Shown one piece after another: positions 26,043-34,556 of a DNA stretch of 64,000 nt. Every line of letters starts with the position of its first letter. The first letter of the stretch is position 1. A program made the position numbers and the translations under genes. The notes under the pieces are model-generated. The model did not search any database, was not told where the DNA came from, and was given only the letters and a program-made list of their open reading frames with translations. The DNA is from Pseudomonas azotoformans (lineage in GTDB: Bacteria > Pseudomonadota > Gammaproteobacteria > Pseudomonadales > Pseudomonadaceae), in NCBI RefSeq assembly GCF_001579805.1, contig NZ_CP014546.1, forward strand, positions 4,278,001-4,342,000. Direction: 5' to 3'.

Positions 26043-27235
26043 ATGCACTCCAACCCGGCAATCACCCTCGAAAACCAATTCTGCGCCCATAACTATTCGC
26101 CACTGCCGGTGGTCATCGTCAAGGGCGAGGGCGTCTGGGCCATTGGCGATGACGGCAAGCGCTATCTGGACATGATGTCGGCCTATTCCGCCGTCAGCCA
26201 CGGCCATGTGCACCCGCGCATCCGCGCCGCCGCCGTGGCGCAGATCGACAAGATCAGCGTGGTGTCGCGCGCGTTCTACAGTGAGCCGCTGGGCAATTTC
26301 CTCAAGGCGCTGTGCCGCCTCAGCGGCTTCGATTCCGCGCTGCCGATGAACAGTGGTGCCGAAGCGGTGGAAACCGCGATCAAGGCGGCGCGCCGCTGGG
26401 GTTATCGGGTCAAGGGCATCGCTGCAAACCAGGCGAAGATCGTGGTCGCCGACAACAACTTTCACGGGCGCACCTCGACCATCGTTGGCTTCTCGTCCGA
26501 ACCGGACTACAAGGCCGACTTCGGGCCGTTCTGCAACGGTTTCACCGAGGCACGCTTTGGCGATATCGAGAGTTTCCGCCAGGCGATCACCGCCGACACT
26601 TGCGCGGTATTGATCGAACCCATCCAGGGCGAAGCCGGTATTCGCGTGCCACCGGCCGGGTTTCTGCGCGAGCTGCGAAAACTGTGCGACGCGACCAATA
26701 CCTTGCTGATCCTCGATGAGATCCAGTCGGGCCTGGGCCGTACCGGCAAGTGGTTTGCCTTCCAGCATGAAGGCATTCGCCCGGATGCGCTGATCCTCGG
26801 TAAAGCGCTGGGCGGCGGGATCATGCCGGTGTCGGCGTTTTTGGCGGATCACTCGATCATGGACCTGTTCGATGCCGGCAGCCACGGCTCGACCTTTGGT
26901 GGCAATCCGTTGGCCGCCGCCATCGGCCTTGAAGCCCTGAACGTGCTCGAGGACGAAGGTTTGATCGACAACAGCGCGCAGCTCGGCCATTACCTGGTGG
27001 AACGTCTCAAGGCGATGAATTCCCCTGCGATCCAGGAGATTCGCGGGCGTGGGCTGTGGGTCGGCGTGGAGCTGGACCGCGACGCACGCCCCATCTGCGA
27101 AGCCCTGCTCGCCGAAGGTCTGCTGACCAAGGAAACCCACGAAAACGTGCTGCGCATCGCGCCGCCGTTGTCCATCACCCGCGACGAATTGGAGTGGGGC
27201 CTGGTCCGTATCGAACGGGTTTTTGCGCAGCTATG
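26043..27235 (+). CDS. rocD: Ornithine--oxo-acid aminotransferase family (class III, PLP)
   Basis: 397 aa, the length of RocD. Elements: YLDMMSAYSAVSHGHVHPRI, GAEAVETAIKAARRWGY, NFHGRT, LLILDEIQSGLGRTGKWFA, and the PLP lysine K254 in ALILGKALGGG. RocD converts ornithine plus 2-oxoglutarate to glutamate-semialdehyde plus glutamate. Its placement between a deacylase and an aconitase-type enzyme makes a role on a released diamino acid likely. The stop codon overlaps the start of the next gene (the stop occupies 27234-27236). No proC or semialdehyde dehydrogenase gene is nearby. Confidence 0.88.
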
Positions 27236-29887
27236 AGCACCTTTCTCAACCATTTGCACATCGACGGGCAACGTTACGCCTATATCGACCTGTATAAGCT
27301 GCTGACGCCAGCGCAATTGCACCGGCTGCCGTATTCGCTGCGCATCCTGCTGGAAAACATCGCCCGTTGTGCCCCGGCCTCATTGCCTGCCGTGCTTTCG
27401 CGCGCCACCGGAAACGGGCCTGATTGCGAGGTGCCATTCCAGCCCAACCGCCTGATGTTCCACGACACCACGTGCTTGCCGGCCCTGGCGGACTTTGCCG
27501 GGATGCGCGATGTGGTGGCGGAGCTCGGCGGTGACCCTATGGCGGTGAACCCGGCGATTCCGGCGGTGCTGACCATCGACCATTCGGTGATTGTCGAGCA
27601 CTACGCCGAAGCGGGTGCGGTAGAGGCCAACCTGGACATCGACTTTCGCCGCAACAGCGAGCGCTACCGTTTTATCAAGTGGGCCCAGGCCAGTCTGGAC
27701 AACTTCAACGTGATTCCGCCGGGCACGGGGATCATCCACCAGATGAACATGGAGTCCGTCGCACAGGTCGTTTGGGAGAGCACTGCGTCCGACGGCGGCG
27801 TGCTGCTGCACCCGGACTGCATGGTCGCCACCGACAGCCACACGCCGATGATCAATGCCATCGGAGTGTTGGGCTGGGGTGTGGGTGGGTTGGAAGGGCA
27901 GGCGGCGATGCTGGGCGAGCCGGTGCCGATTCCGTTCCCGCAGGTGGTGGGAATTCGCGTGAGCAATGCCTTGCGTCCCGGCGTAACGGCGACGGACTTG
28001 GCGCTGACCGTGACCGAGTTGCTGCGTCGGCGCAGCATGGTCGGCAAGTTTGTCGAGTTCACGGGGCCGGGGTTGGCGTCCTTGAGTTGGGCGGCGCGAG
28101 GCACGGTGGCGAACATGGCGCCGGAGTATGGCGCGACGGTGGTGTTTTTCCCGTTTGACGACGAGACCTTGTCTTACCTTGAGTTGAGCGCGCGGCCGAA
28201 GCCGTTGTTGGCCAAGGTCACGGCCTATATGGCGGCGCAGTCGTTGTGGCGCCAGGAAGGGGAGCCCGAGCCGCAGTTCGATGAATTGATCGAGCTGGAC
28301 CTGGCGCAGGTGGAACCGAGCGTGGCCGGGCCGCATCAGCCCCATCAGCGTCAGTCGCTGGCGGCGGCCGGTGCCTCGTTTCACCAGCACGTGAAGGGCG
28401 AGGCCGGTCAGCAGTTTTTCGCACCATCGTTTGATGCGCCGCTGACCCATGGTGCGGTGGTGATGTCAGCGATCACCAGTTGCACCAACACCGCCAACCC
28501 GGCGCAGATGATCCAGGCCGGGTTGCTGGCGCGCAATGCGCGGGCACGTGGCGTGGGGCGCAGGCCGTGGGTGAAGACCTCGCTGTCGCCGGGCTCACGG
28601 GTAGTGGCGGACTACTTGGAAGCGGCAGGCTTGCTGGAGGATTTTGCCGCGCTGGGTTTTGACTTGGCGGGCTTTGGTTGCATGACTTGTATTGGTAACT
28701 CCGGCAGCCTCGAAGCGCATGTGGAGGCCTTCGCCGAGCAGGGGCTAAAGGGCGTGGTGGTGCTGTCGGGCAATCGCAATTTCGAGGGACGGGTCAACCC
28801 CAAAGTACCGGCCGGTTACCTGGCATCGCCCGCGGTGTGCGTGGCCTATGCGATTGCCGGGAGCATCGACATCGACCTGTCCAGTCAACCGCTGGCGCTG
28901 GATGCCCAGGGCCGGCCGGTGTACCTGCATGAGCTGATGCCCAGCGATGCCGAAGTGTCCGCGCAAGTCGCCGAAGTAGTGCGCCCGGCGCTGTTCCAGC
29001 AACGCAATGAGCTGCTCTGGCAGGGCACGCATCACTGGCAGGCGCTGGAGGCCGAAGGCAGCGTGCAGTTTGCCTGGCATCCCGGCTCTACCTATCTACG
29101 CCGCCCGCAGTACCTGGCGGACGTACAGCCGTTGCCGGTGCCGCGTCTTTCGGTACGTAACGCCAAGGCCTTGGTGGTGCTGGGCGACAACGTCACCACC
29201 GACCATATCTCCCCGGCGGGCACCATCCCGGCGCAGAGCCTGGCCGGTGCCTGGCTGCGTGAAAGGGGCGAGGCCGAGGCGGATTTCAACCAGTACTCGA
29301 CCCGGCGCAGCAACCACGAGGTGATGGTGCGTGGCGCCTTTACCAACCCGCGCCTGAACAACCTGTTGGACCCAACGCAAGCGCCGCGCCAAGGCGTGTG
29401 GGCGTGGGACGCCGACCACACGGAGTATCAGCCGCTGTATCTGGCTGCGCAAAGCTACGTGGGTACGCCTACTGTGCTGTTTGCCGGGATCAACTACGGC
29501 GCTGGCTCCAGCCGCGATTGGGCGGCCAAGGTCCTCAGTCTGCTGGGCATCAAGGCGGTGGTGGCGCGCAGCATCGAGCGCATTCATCGCAGCAACCTGA
29601 TCGGCATGGGGGTGTTGCCGTTGGTATTCAACGATGGGGGAACCGTGCAGGACTTGGCACTCGACGGCAGCGAGCGCCTGACTTTCCTCGGCCTGGATAA
29701 CCTGCAGGTGGGCGCAAACCCGATTACGCTGCAGATCGATCGCGTCGACGGTGGTCTCACCCAATGCAGTCTGGTGTTGCGCCTCGACTCGCTGCAAGAG
29801 CTTGGTTACCTTGTGCACGGCGGCGTGCTGCCGTTTGTGATCCGCAAGACCGTGCAACGGACCCGCCAAGGAGCGCTTGATGATTGA
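27233..29887 (+). CDS. Aconitase-family [4Fe-4S] hydro-lyase (AcnA type)
   Basis: 884 aa. It has all three cluster cysteines: C417 in SCTNTANP and C483/C486 in GCMTCIGNSG. Other family blocks are HPDCMVATDSHTPMIN, SPGSRVV, DNVTTDHISPAG and GAGSSRDWAAKV (swivel domain). AcnA interconverts citrate and isocitrate, but paralogs embedded in catabolic operons can act on other tricarboxylates. It is somewhat shorter than the approximately 910-residue housekeeping AcnA. It overlaps rocD by four bases and the next gene by eight, so it is clearly part of this operon rather than a TCA-cycle locus. Confidence 0.9.
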   Translation: MSTFLNHLHIDGQRYAYIDLYKLLTPAQLHRLPYSLRILLENIARCAPASLPAVLSRATGNGPDCEVPFQPNRLMFHDTTCLPALADFAGMRDVVAELGGDPMAVNPAIPAVLTIDHSVIVEHYAEAGAVEANLDIDFRRNSERYRFIKWAQASLDNFNVIPPGTGIIHQMNMESVAQVVWESTASDGGVLLHPDCMVATDSHTPMINAIGVLGWGVGGLEGQAAMLGEPVPIPFPQVVGIRVSNALRPGVTATDLALTVTELLRRRSMVGKFVEFTGPGLASLSWAARGTVANMAPEYGATVVFFPFDDETLSYLELSARPKPLLAKVTAYMAAQSLWRQEGEPEPQFDELIELDLAQVEPSVAGPHQPHQRQSLAAAGASFHQHVKGEAGQQFFAPSFDAPLTHGAVVMSAITSCTNTANPAQMIQAGLLARNARARGVGRRPWVKTSLSPGSRVVADYLEAAGLLEDFAALGFDLAGFGCMTCIGNSGSLEAHVEAFAEQGLKGVVVLSGNRNFEGRVNPKVPAGYLASPAVCVAYAIAGSIDIDLSSQPLALDAQGRPVYLHELMPSDAEVSAQVAEVVRPALFQQRNELLWQGTHHWQALEAEGSVQFAWHPGSTYLRRPQYLADVQPLPVPRLSVRNAKALVVLGDNVTTDHISPAGTIPAQSLAGAWLRERGEAEADFNQYSTRRSNHEVMVRGAFTNPRLNNLLDPTQAPRQGVWAWDADHTEYQPLYLAAQSYVGTPTVLFAGINYGAGSSRDWAAKVLSLLGIKAVVARSIERIHRSNLIGMGVLPLVFNDGGTVQDLALDGSERLTFLGLDNLQVGANPITLQIDRVDGGLTQCSLVLRLDSLQELGYLVHGGVLPFVIRKTVQRTRQGALDD

Positions 29888-30593
29888 CACCCGCGTACTG
29901 CAACAATTGGCCCCCGATGGCGTGCTGCGCGCCGCCATCAACTTCGGCAACCCGGTGCTGGCGCAACGTGGTACGAACGCAGAGCCCCAGGGTGTTTCCG
30001 TGGCGCTGGCCAAGGCGCTGGCTGCAGAGCTGGGTGTCGAATTGGAGCTCATCACGTTTGAGGCGGCGGGTAAGGTATTCGCGGCCTTGGCCGAGGACGT
30101 CTGGCGCGTGGCGTTCCTGGCTATCGAGCCGGTGCGTGAAAAGGAAATCGCCTTCAGCGCGCCGTATGTGGCGATCAAGGGCACGTATCTGGTGGCAGCG
30201 GACTCACCTTTTACGCACGTCGCGCAACTGGATGCGCCGGGCCGGCGCATCGCCGTCGGCCAGGGTGCGGCCTACGATCTGTACTTGAGCCGAACGGTCG
30301 AGCATGCCGAATTGGTACGCGCGCCGACCTCGGCCGCAGCGGTGGATTGGTTTATCGAACAAGGCCTGGATGCGGCGGCAGGGGTGCGGGACTTCCTGCA
30401 AACCCAGATCACCGCGCAAAGGCGTTTGGTGCAGGACGATTTCATGACCATCCGCCAAGCCATGGCCGTACCGGTGGCGCACGCAGCCGCTGCCGCGTTC
30501 GTCAGGTCCTTTGTCGAACGGCAGAAAGAGAATGGTGGGGTGAAGCGAGGTCTGTTGGCCAGTGGCCAAAGCGCTGAACTTGCCGCAGGTTGA
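29880..30593 (+). CDS. Solute-binding-protein-fold (SBP_bac_3) protein without signal peptide
   Basis: 237 aa. LQQLAPDGVLRAAINFGNPVLAQ, SVALAKALAAELGVELELITFEAAGKVFAAL, FLAIEPVREKEIAFSAPYVAIKGTYLV and LDAPGRRIAVGQGAAYDLYL follow the amino-acid-binding family 3 pattern from end to end. The protein starts directly with the domain: no hydrophobic leader exists at ATG 29880, TTG 29877 or any upstream codon. It should therefore stay in the cytoplasm, where this fold is known in enzymes such as cyclohexadienyl dehydratase or as a sensor. It overlaps the aconitase gene by eight bases. Confidence 0.75.
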   Translation: MIDTRVLQQLAPDGVLRAAINFGNPVLAQRGTNAEPQGVSVALAKALAAELGVELELITFEAAGKVFAALAEDVWRVAFLAIEPVREKEIAFSAPYVAIKGTYLVAADSPFTHVAQLDAPGRRIAVGQGAAYDLYLSRTVEHAELVRAPTSAAAVDWFIEQGLDAAAGVRDFLQTQITAQRRLVQDDFMTIRQAMAVPVAHAAAAAFVRSFVERQKENGGVKRGLLASGQSAELAAG

Positions 30594-30664
30594 TCATGAG
30601 GGATGGCGCATAAGCGGAGGGATGTGGATACTGCCCGATTGATCAAAACGCACGAGGAGAGCAG

Positions 30665-31645
30665 ATGAGCAGCGTACGCTGGGGCATGATCGGCTGTGGC
30701 AGTGTCACTGAACTGAAGAGTGGACCGGCTTTCTACAAAGCGCCAGGTTCTGCGCTGGTGGCCGTGATGGGGCGCCGCGAAGAAGCCGTGCGTGATTATG
30801 CGGCACGCCATGGTATTGCACGCTTCTACACCGACGCCCAGGCACTGATCAACGACCCTGAAGTGGATGCCGTCTACATTGCCACGCCGCCCGACAGTCA
30901 CCTCGAATACAGCCTGATGGTGGCGGCGGCCGGCAAGCATTGCTGCGTCGAGAAACCGATGTCGCTGAATGCCGAGCAGAGCGCCTTGATGCAGCGCACG
31001 TTCGAACGTGCCGGGTTGCATCTGTTTGTTTCCTATTACCGCCGTTCGCTGCCGCGCTTCCAGCAAGTGCGCGACTGGCTGCGAGATGGGCGTATCGGTG
31101 AGCTGCGCCACCTGACCTGGACCCTGTGCAAGCCACCGGCTGCCCACGACGCCAATGCCGCCAACTGGCGGACCGACCCGAGCGTGGCCGGGGGCGGTTA
31201 TTTTGCCGACCTGGCGAGCCATGGCTTTGACCTGTTCCAGTACCTGGCCGGCGATATCATCGAAGTGTCCGGTTACACCTCGCGCCAGGAAGGCCGTTAC
31301 GCGGCGGAAGATGCCGTGACGGCCAGCTGGCGCTTCGCGTCCGGCGCGCTGGGCATGGGCTGCTGGAACTTTGTGGCGGACCGTCGTGAAGACCGGGTGG
31401 AACTGATCGGCAGCCGTGGGCGTATCCAGTTCTCGGTCTTTGAGGACCAGCCCCTGCACCTTGAAGGCGAGACGCAGGAGGTGCTGGAAGTGCCGTGCCA
31501 CGCGCATATCCAGTGGCATCACGTATTGGCGATGAACGCGCATATTCGCGGCGAAGCCGAGCATCCGTCGTTGGCCATCGAGGCGCTTAAGACCGATCGG
31601 ATCCTGGACAAGGTGCTACAACGTAACCCCCATCACCCCGGCTAG
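30665..31645 (+). CDS. Gfo/Idh/MocA family NAD(P)-dependent oxidoreductase
   Basis: 326 aa. N-terminal Rossmann domain with GMIGCGSVTE, DAVYIATPPDSHLEYSLMVAAAGKHCCVEKPMS (the EKP motif at about 98-100) and the C-terminal alpha/beta domain GGGYFADLASHGFDLFQYLAG with the conserved HxxD-like His/Asp pair. Family members oxidise or reduce sugars, inositols or imino and hydroxy acids. AGGAGAGCAG gives a strong ribosome site. A 71-base gap after the preceding gene suggests it is still in the operon. The substrate is not known. Confidence 0.88.
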   Translation: MSSVRWGMIGCGSVTELKSGPAFYKAPGSALVAVMGRREEAVRDYAARHGIARFYTDAQALINDPEVDAVYIATPPDSHLEYSLMVAAAGKHCCVEKPMSLNAEQSALMQRTFERAGLHLFVSYYRRSLPRFQQVRDWLRDGRIGELRHLTWTLCKPPAAHDANAANWRTDPSVAGGGYFADLASHGFDLFQYLAGDIIEVSGYTSRQEGRYAAEDAVTASWRFASGALGMGCWNFVADRREDRVELIGSRGRIQFSVFEDQPLHLEGETQEVLEVPCHAHIQWHHVLAMNAHIRGEAEHPSLAIEALKTDRILDKVLQRNPHHPG

Positions 31646-31681
31646 GCACGATAGGGTTTTCTTTTTCCAAGGAATAGACGG

Positions 31682-32311
31682 ATGAAATACTGGATAGCGG
31701 TGTGGCTGGTCCTGGCCACCAGTGCAATGGCGGCCCCGCGTAGCCAAGGCACGCCGGGGGAGTTTGATTTTTATGTGTTGTCGTTGTCGTGGTCGCCGAC
31801 CTTTTGCCTGACGCACCCGGACAACGAACAGTGTTCAGGCAAGGGCTACGGGTTTGTGTTGCACGGCTTGTGGCCGCAGTACGCGCGGGGAGGGTGGCCG
31901 GCGTCGTGCTCGCCGCAGACACAGTTGAGCCGTGAAGAAATCGAGAAAGGTGCGGCATTGTTCCCGACCCGTTCGTTGCTCAGGCACGAATGGGCCAAGC
32001 ATGGCACCTGCAGCGGCCTGGAGCCGTTGGCCTATTTGCAAAAGACCGATGAGGCGCTGGGCGTGGTGAGCATTCCGCAGCAATTGCAACCGTTCAATAC
32101 GCCGCCCGCATTGCAGGCCAGTGAGATCGAGGCGCTGTTTCGTGAGAGCAACCCGCGCATGGGCAACCATGGGCTGGCGGTGATCTGCAAAGGCAAGGTG
32201 TTCTCGGAAGTACGGGTGTGCCTGAGCAAGGACCTGGCGTTTACCGGCTGCCCGCGCAGTGTGAAAACCCAGTGCCGCGACGGTGATATCCGCATCCCCA
32301 CCCAGCGCTAA
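31682..32311 (+). CDS. Ribonuclease T2 family protein (secreted or periplasmic RNase)
   Basis: 209 aa. Signal peptide MKYWIAVWLVLATSAMAA, then both catalytic segments: CAS1 FVLHGLWPQY (His 61) and CAS2 HEWAKHGTCS (His 102, Glu 103, Lys 106, His 107). Seven or more cysteines indicate disulfides. Like E. coli RNase I it would degrade RNA non-specifically to 2',3'-cyclic nucleotides outside the cytoplasm, giving phosphate and nucleoside scavenging. Its stop overlaps the convergent Rrf2-gene stop by four bases. Confidence 0.92.
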   Translation: MKYWIAVWLVLATSAMAAPRSQGTPGEFDFYVLSLSWSPTFCLTHPDNEQCSGKGYGFVLHGLWPQYARGGWPASCSPQTQLSREEIEKGAALFPTRSLLRHEWAKHGTCSGLEPLAYLQKTDEALGVVSIPQQLQPFNTPPALQASEIEALFRESNPRMGNHGLAVICKGKVFSEVRVCLSKDLAFTGCPRSVKTQCRDGDIRIPTQR

Positions 32312-32745
32312 AGCAGCATCGCCAGGCGATAGCGCTCATCAAAATCTTCGGCCAATTGCGCCAAGGTGACTTGGCCCAGGCGCTCCAGCAGCAGCGCCTG
32401 GGCTTGCTCGAAGGCCTGCGTCAGCGCGGCGTTCACCGCTTGTTCCACCAGGCATTGCGGGTGGTCGGTGGACAAACCGATAGCAAATATCGAGGGTGTA
32501 CCCAGGGCGTTGTGAATCTCCAGCAGGGTGATTTCACTCAACGGCTTGCCCAGGCTCCAGCCACCTTGATGGCCCTTTTCCGAACGGACGTAACCCTTTT
32601 CCTTGAGCAGCCCGAGCGTGCGCCGTACCACCACCGGGTTGGTGCCGAGCATCTGCGCGATGGTTTCCGACGTGGCGCGCTCTTCATGGCGACCCATATG
32701 GATCAGCACGTGGAGCATGCGCGAAAGGCGGGTGTCATTTCTCAT
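32308..32745 (-). CDS. Rrf2 family transcriptional regulator
   Basis: 145 aa. Winged helix RLSRMLHVLIHMGRHEERATSETIAQMLGTNPVVVRRTLGLLKEKGYVRSEKGHQGGWSLGKPLSEITLLEI is the Rrf2 pattern. Only one cysteine (HPQC, about residue 103) is present, instead of the three that hold an Fe-S cluster in IscR/NsrR, so it is a cluster-less YwnA-like member that may sense through a single Cys. ATG 32745 has GAGG eight bases upstream, unlike the alternative at 32763. It is divergent from a flavoprotein gene, its likely target. Confidence 0.88.
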   Translation of the reverse strand: MRNDTRLSRMLHVLIHMGRHEERATSETIAQMLGTNPVVVRRTLGLLKEKGYVRSEKGHQGGWSLGKPLSEITLLEIHNALGTPSIFAIGLSTDHPQCLVEQAVNAALTQAFEQAQALLLERLGQVTLAQLAEDFDERYRLAMLL

Positions 32746-32782
32746 CAAGGGGCCTCGGTTCATTCAAGCCGAAAGTATCGTT

Positions 32783-32836
32783 CGTAACCCTAAAAGTTGC
32801 GAGACGCTTGACGAGCTATTTTTACGTAACTTATGG
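32783..32836 (+). promoter_or_regulatory. Promoter and Rrf2-type operator candidates before the flavoprotein gene
   Basis: A sigma-70-like promoter, TTGACG (32808-32813), 17-base spacer, TTATGG (32831-32836), reads toward the flavoprotein gene. CGTAAC-N7-GTTGCG (32783-32801) lies just upstream, and the palindrome TTACGTAA (32822-32829) lies inside the spacer next to the -10 box. Sites in these places would let the divergent Rrf2 protein repress both genes. Confidence 0.4.
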
Positions 32837-32848
32837 TGTGTCGTGAAA

Positions 32849-32868
32849 GCCCTCGGATAACCGAGGGC
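32849..32868 (+). promoter_or_regulatory. Hairpin in the 5' leader of the flavoprotein gene
   Basis: GCCCTCGG (32849-32856) pairs with CCGAGGGC (32861-32868) around ATAA, 21 bases before the ATG and just after the predicted transcription start. Possible effects on mRNA stability or translation; no riboswitch family is recognised. Confidence 0.45.
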
Positions 32869-32889
32869 ACACAACATGGGGTCATTTTC

Positions 32890-33762
32890 ATGATGTACGA
32901 CGTGATTATCGTGGGTGGCAGCTACGCGGGCCTGTCTGCCGGCCTGCAACTGGCGCGGGCGCGGCGCCAGGTACTGGTGATCGACTCGGGGCAGAGGCGC
33001 AATCGCTTTGCGGCCACCTCCCACGGTTTTCTCGGCCAGGACGGCCAGGCGCCGGAGATGATCGCTGCCGAAGGGCGCAGCCAATTGATGGAGTACCCGA
33101 CGGTCACGTGGGTGCAGGACCGCGTGGTTCAGGCGAAAGGTTGCAGCGTTCGCACCGAATACAACGGTGCGTTCCAGGCCAAGCGCCTGATCCTCGCCAC
33201 CGGCGTTGTCGACGAGTTGCCCACTATCGAAGGCCTGCAAGAACGTTGGGGCAAGCACGTATTCCACTGCCCGTACTGCCACGGCTATGAGCTGGATCAA
33301 GGGCGCATCGGCGTTCTCGCCACCTCACCGCTGGCCATGCACCATGCGCTGATGTTGCCGGACTGGGGCACCACTACGCTGTTCACCAATGGCGTGTTTA
33401 CCCCGGATGCCGAGCAACAAGCGCAGTTGGATCGACGTGGGGTCAGCGTGGAAAACGCGGCGGTACGGCGTATCAGCGGTGAGCGCGCCGACCTCGAACT
33501 GGACGATGGTCGAGTCTTCAACCTCGACGGCATCTTCACGATGTCCCGCACCCGCATCAGCCCCTTGGCCGAGCAGCTGGGTTGCGAATTGGCCGACGGC
33601 CCCACTGGCCCTTACCTGCACACCAACGACATGCGCCAGACCTCCGTGCCTGGCGTGTTTGCCTGTGGTGATACGTCGCTGGCCGCCGGTTCCGTCGCGC
33701 TGGCCGTGGCCGAAGGCGTGCGCGCCGGGGTGGGCGTGCACTTTTCGTTGATCAATGGTTGA
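32890..33762 (+). CDS. NAD(P)/FAD-dependent oxidoreductase, thioredoxin-reductase-like
   Basis: 290 aa. FAD-binding VIIVGGSYAGLSAGLQLARARRQVLVIDSG, redox pair CPYC at residues 127-130 (HCPYCHGYELDQG), and the second FAD motif GVFACGDTSLAAGSVALAVAEG. It is shorter than housekeeping TrxB (about 317), and the NADP domain is reduced (GRIGVLATSPLAMHHAL has no GxGxxA), as in many Rrf2- or sigma-linked TrxB-like flavoproteins. It probably acts in disulfide reduction under redox or electrophile stress. Its end overlaps the convergent SDR gene by 11 bases. Confidence 0.88.
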   Translation: MMYDVIIVGGSYAGLSAGLQLARARRQVLVIDSGQRRNRFAATSHGFLGQDGQAPEMIAAEGRSQLMEYPTVTWVQDRVVQAKGCSVRTEYNGAFQAKRLILATGVVDELPTIEGLQERWGKHVFHCPYCHGYELDQGRIGVLATSPLAMHHALMLPDWGTTTLFTNGVFTPDAEQQAQLDRRGVSVENAAVRRISGERADLELDDGRVFNLDGIFTMSRTRISPLAEQLGCELADGPTGPYLHTNDMRQTSVPGVFACGDTSLAAGSVALAVAEGVRAGVGVHFSLING

Positions 33763-34450
33763 GGTAGACCGGGCTGTCGGTGGACAACGAGGCTTTGACC
33801 CCGTGGGTCATGTCGGTGATCAGCACTTCTTCACGCTCGTCGCTCAAGGCTTGCAAGGTGAGGGCGACCACTTCCTGGGGCGTACTTTTCGGGGCTTGCA
33901 CGTCGGCCACCATGTCGGTGTCGATGTAGGCCGGGTGCACGCCGATCACCAGGGTATTCTGCTCACGCAACTCGCCGCGCAGGCCGTTGGTCAGGCCCCA
34001 CTGGGCGGACTTGGAGGCGCTGTAGCCACCGGCGCCCGGAGGGCTCAGCCAGCTCAGAACCGACAGCACATTGATCAACGCACCGCCGCCTTGCTTGGCC
34101 AGGATCGGCGCAAAGGCACGGCTGACGCGCAGGGTGCCGAAGGTGTTGACGTCGAAGTGCTGTTGCAGGTTCTCGACGCTGTCCTCCGCCAACAATGAGC
34201 CGTACTTCAGGAACCCCGCGTTGTTGATCACGATATCCACGTCCGTGCACTGCTCGGCGGCGCATTGCACGCTGGCCTGATCGGTGATGTCCAGGGCAAT
34301 CGGCGTGCTGCCGGGGATGTTGACGCTGCTGGGGTCGCGCGCACCGGCGTAGACCTTGGCCGCGCCGCCTTCGAGCAAGGCAATGACGAACGCTTTGCCC
34401 AGGCCGCGATTGGCACCGGTAACCACTACCACTTTTCCACGAATATCCAT
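33752..34450 (-). CDS. Short-chain dehydrogenase/reductase (SDR)
   Basis: 232 aa. Classical SDR: cofactor motif TGANRGLG (residues 11-18), DIVINNAGF (NNAG), catalytic Ser region NVLSVLSWLSPPGAGG, and YSASK (Tyr/Lys). ATG 34450 starts MDIRGKVVVVTGA; longer upstream frames are not SDR sequence. It is divergent from an HxlR regulator across a gap with inverted repeats. Such HxlR/SDR pairs often respond to quinones or aldehydes, but the substrate here is unknown. Confidence 0.9.
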   Translation of the reverse strand: MDIRGKVVVVTGANRGLGKAFVIALLEGGAAKVYAGARDPSSVNIPGSTPIALDITDQASVQCAAEQCTDVDIVINNAGFLKYGSLLAEDSVENLQQHFDVNTFGTLRVSRAFAPILAKQGGGALINVLSVLSWLSPPGAGGYSASKSAQWGLTNGLRGELREQNTLVIGVHPAYIDTDMVADVQAPKSTPQEVVALTLQALSDEREEVLITDMTHGVKASLSTDSPVYLNH

Positions 34451-34467
34451 GATCAGCTCCAGGTTAC

Positions 34468-34534
34468 AAATTAGGTTTAATGATGAAACTGTTTTTATCC
34501 TGTGCCTGTTGGTCCTATAATGCAACCTAATTTT
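34468..34534. promoter_or_regulatory. HxlR-type operator pair and promoter
   Basis: AAATTAGGTT (34468-34477) and AACCTAATTTT (34524-34534) are inverted copies about 46 bases apart in the gap between the SDR and HxlR genes. A perfect TATAAT (34516-34521) lies just before the second copy, reading toward the HxlR gene, so a bound regulator would block the transcription start and cover both promoters. Confidence 0.55.
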
Positions 34535-34556
34535 ACAGCTGCCTGGAGGGCCGACG

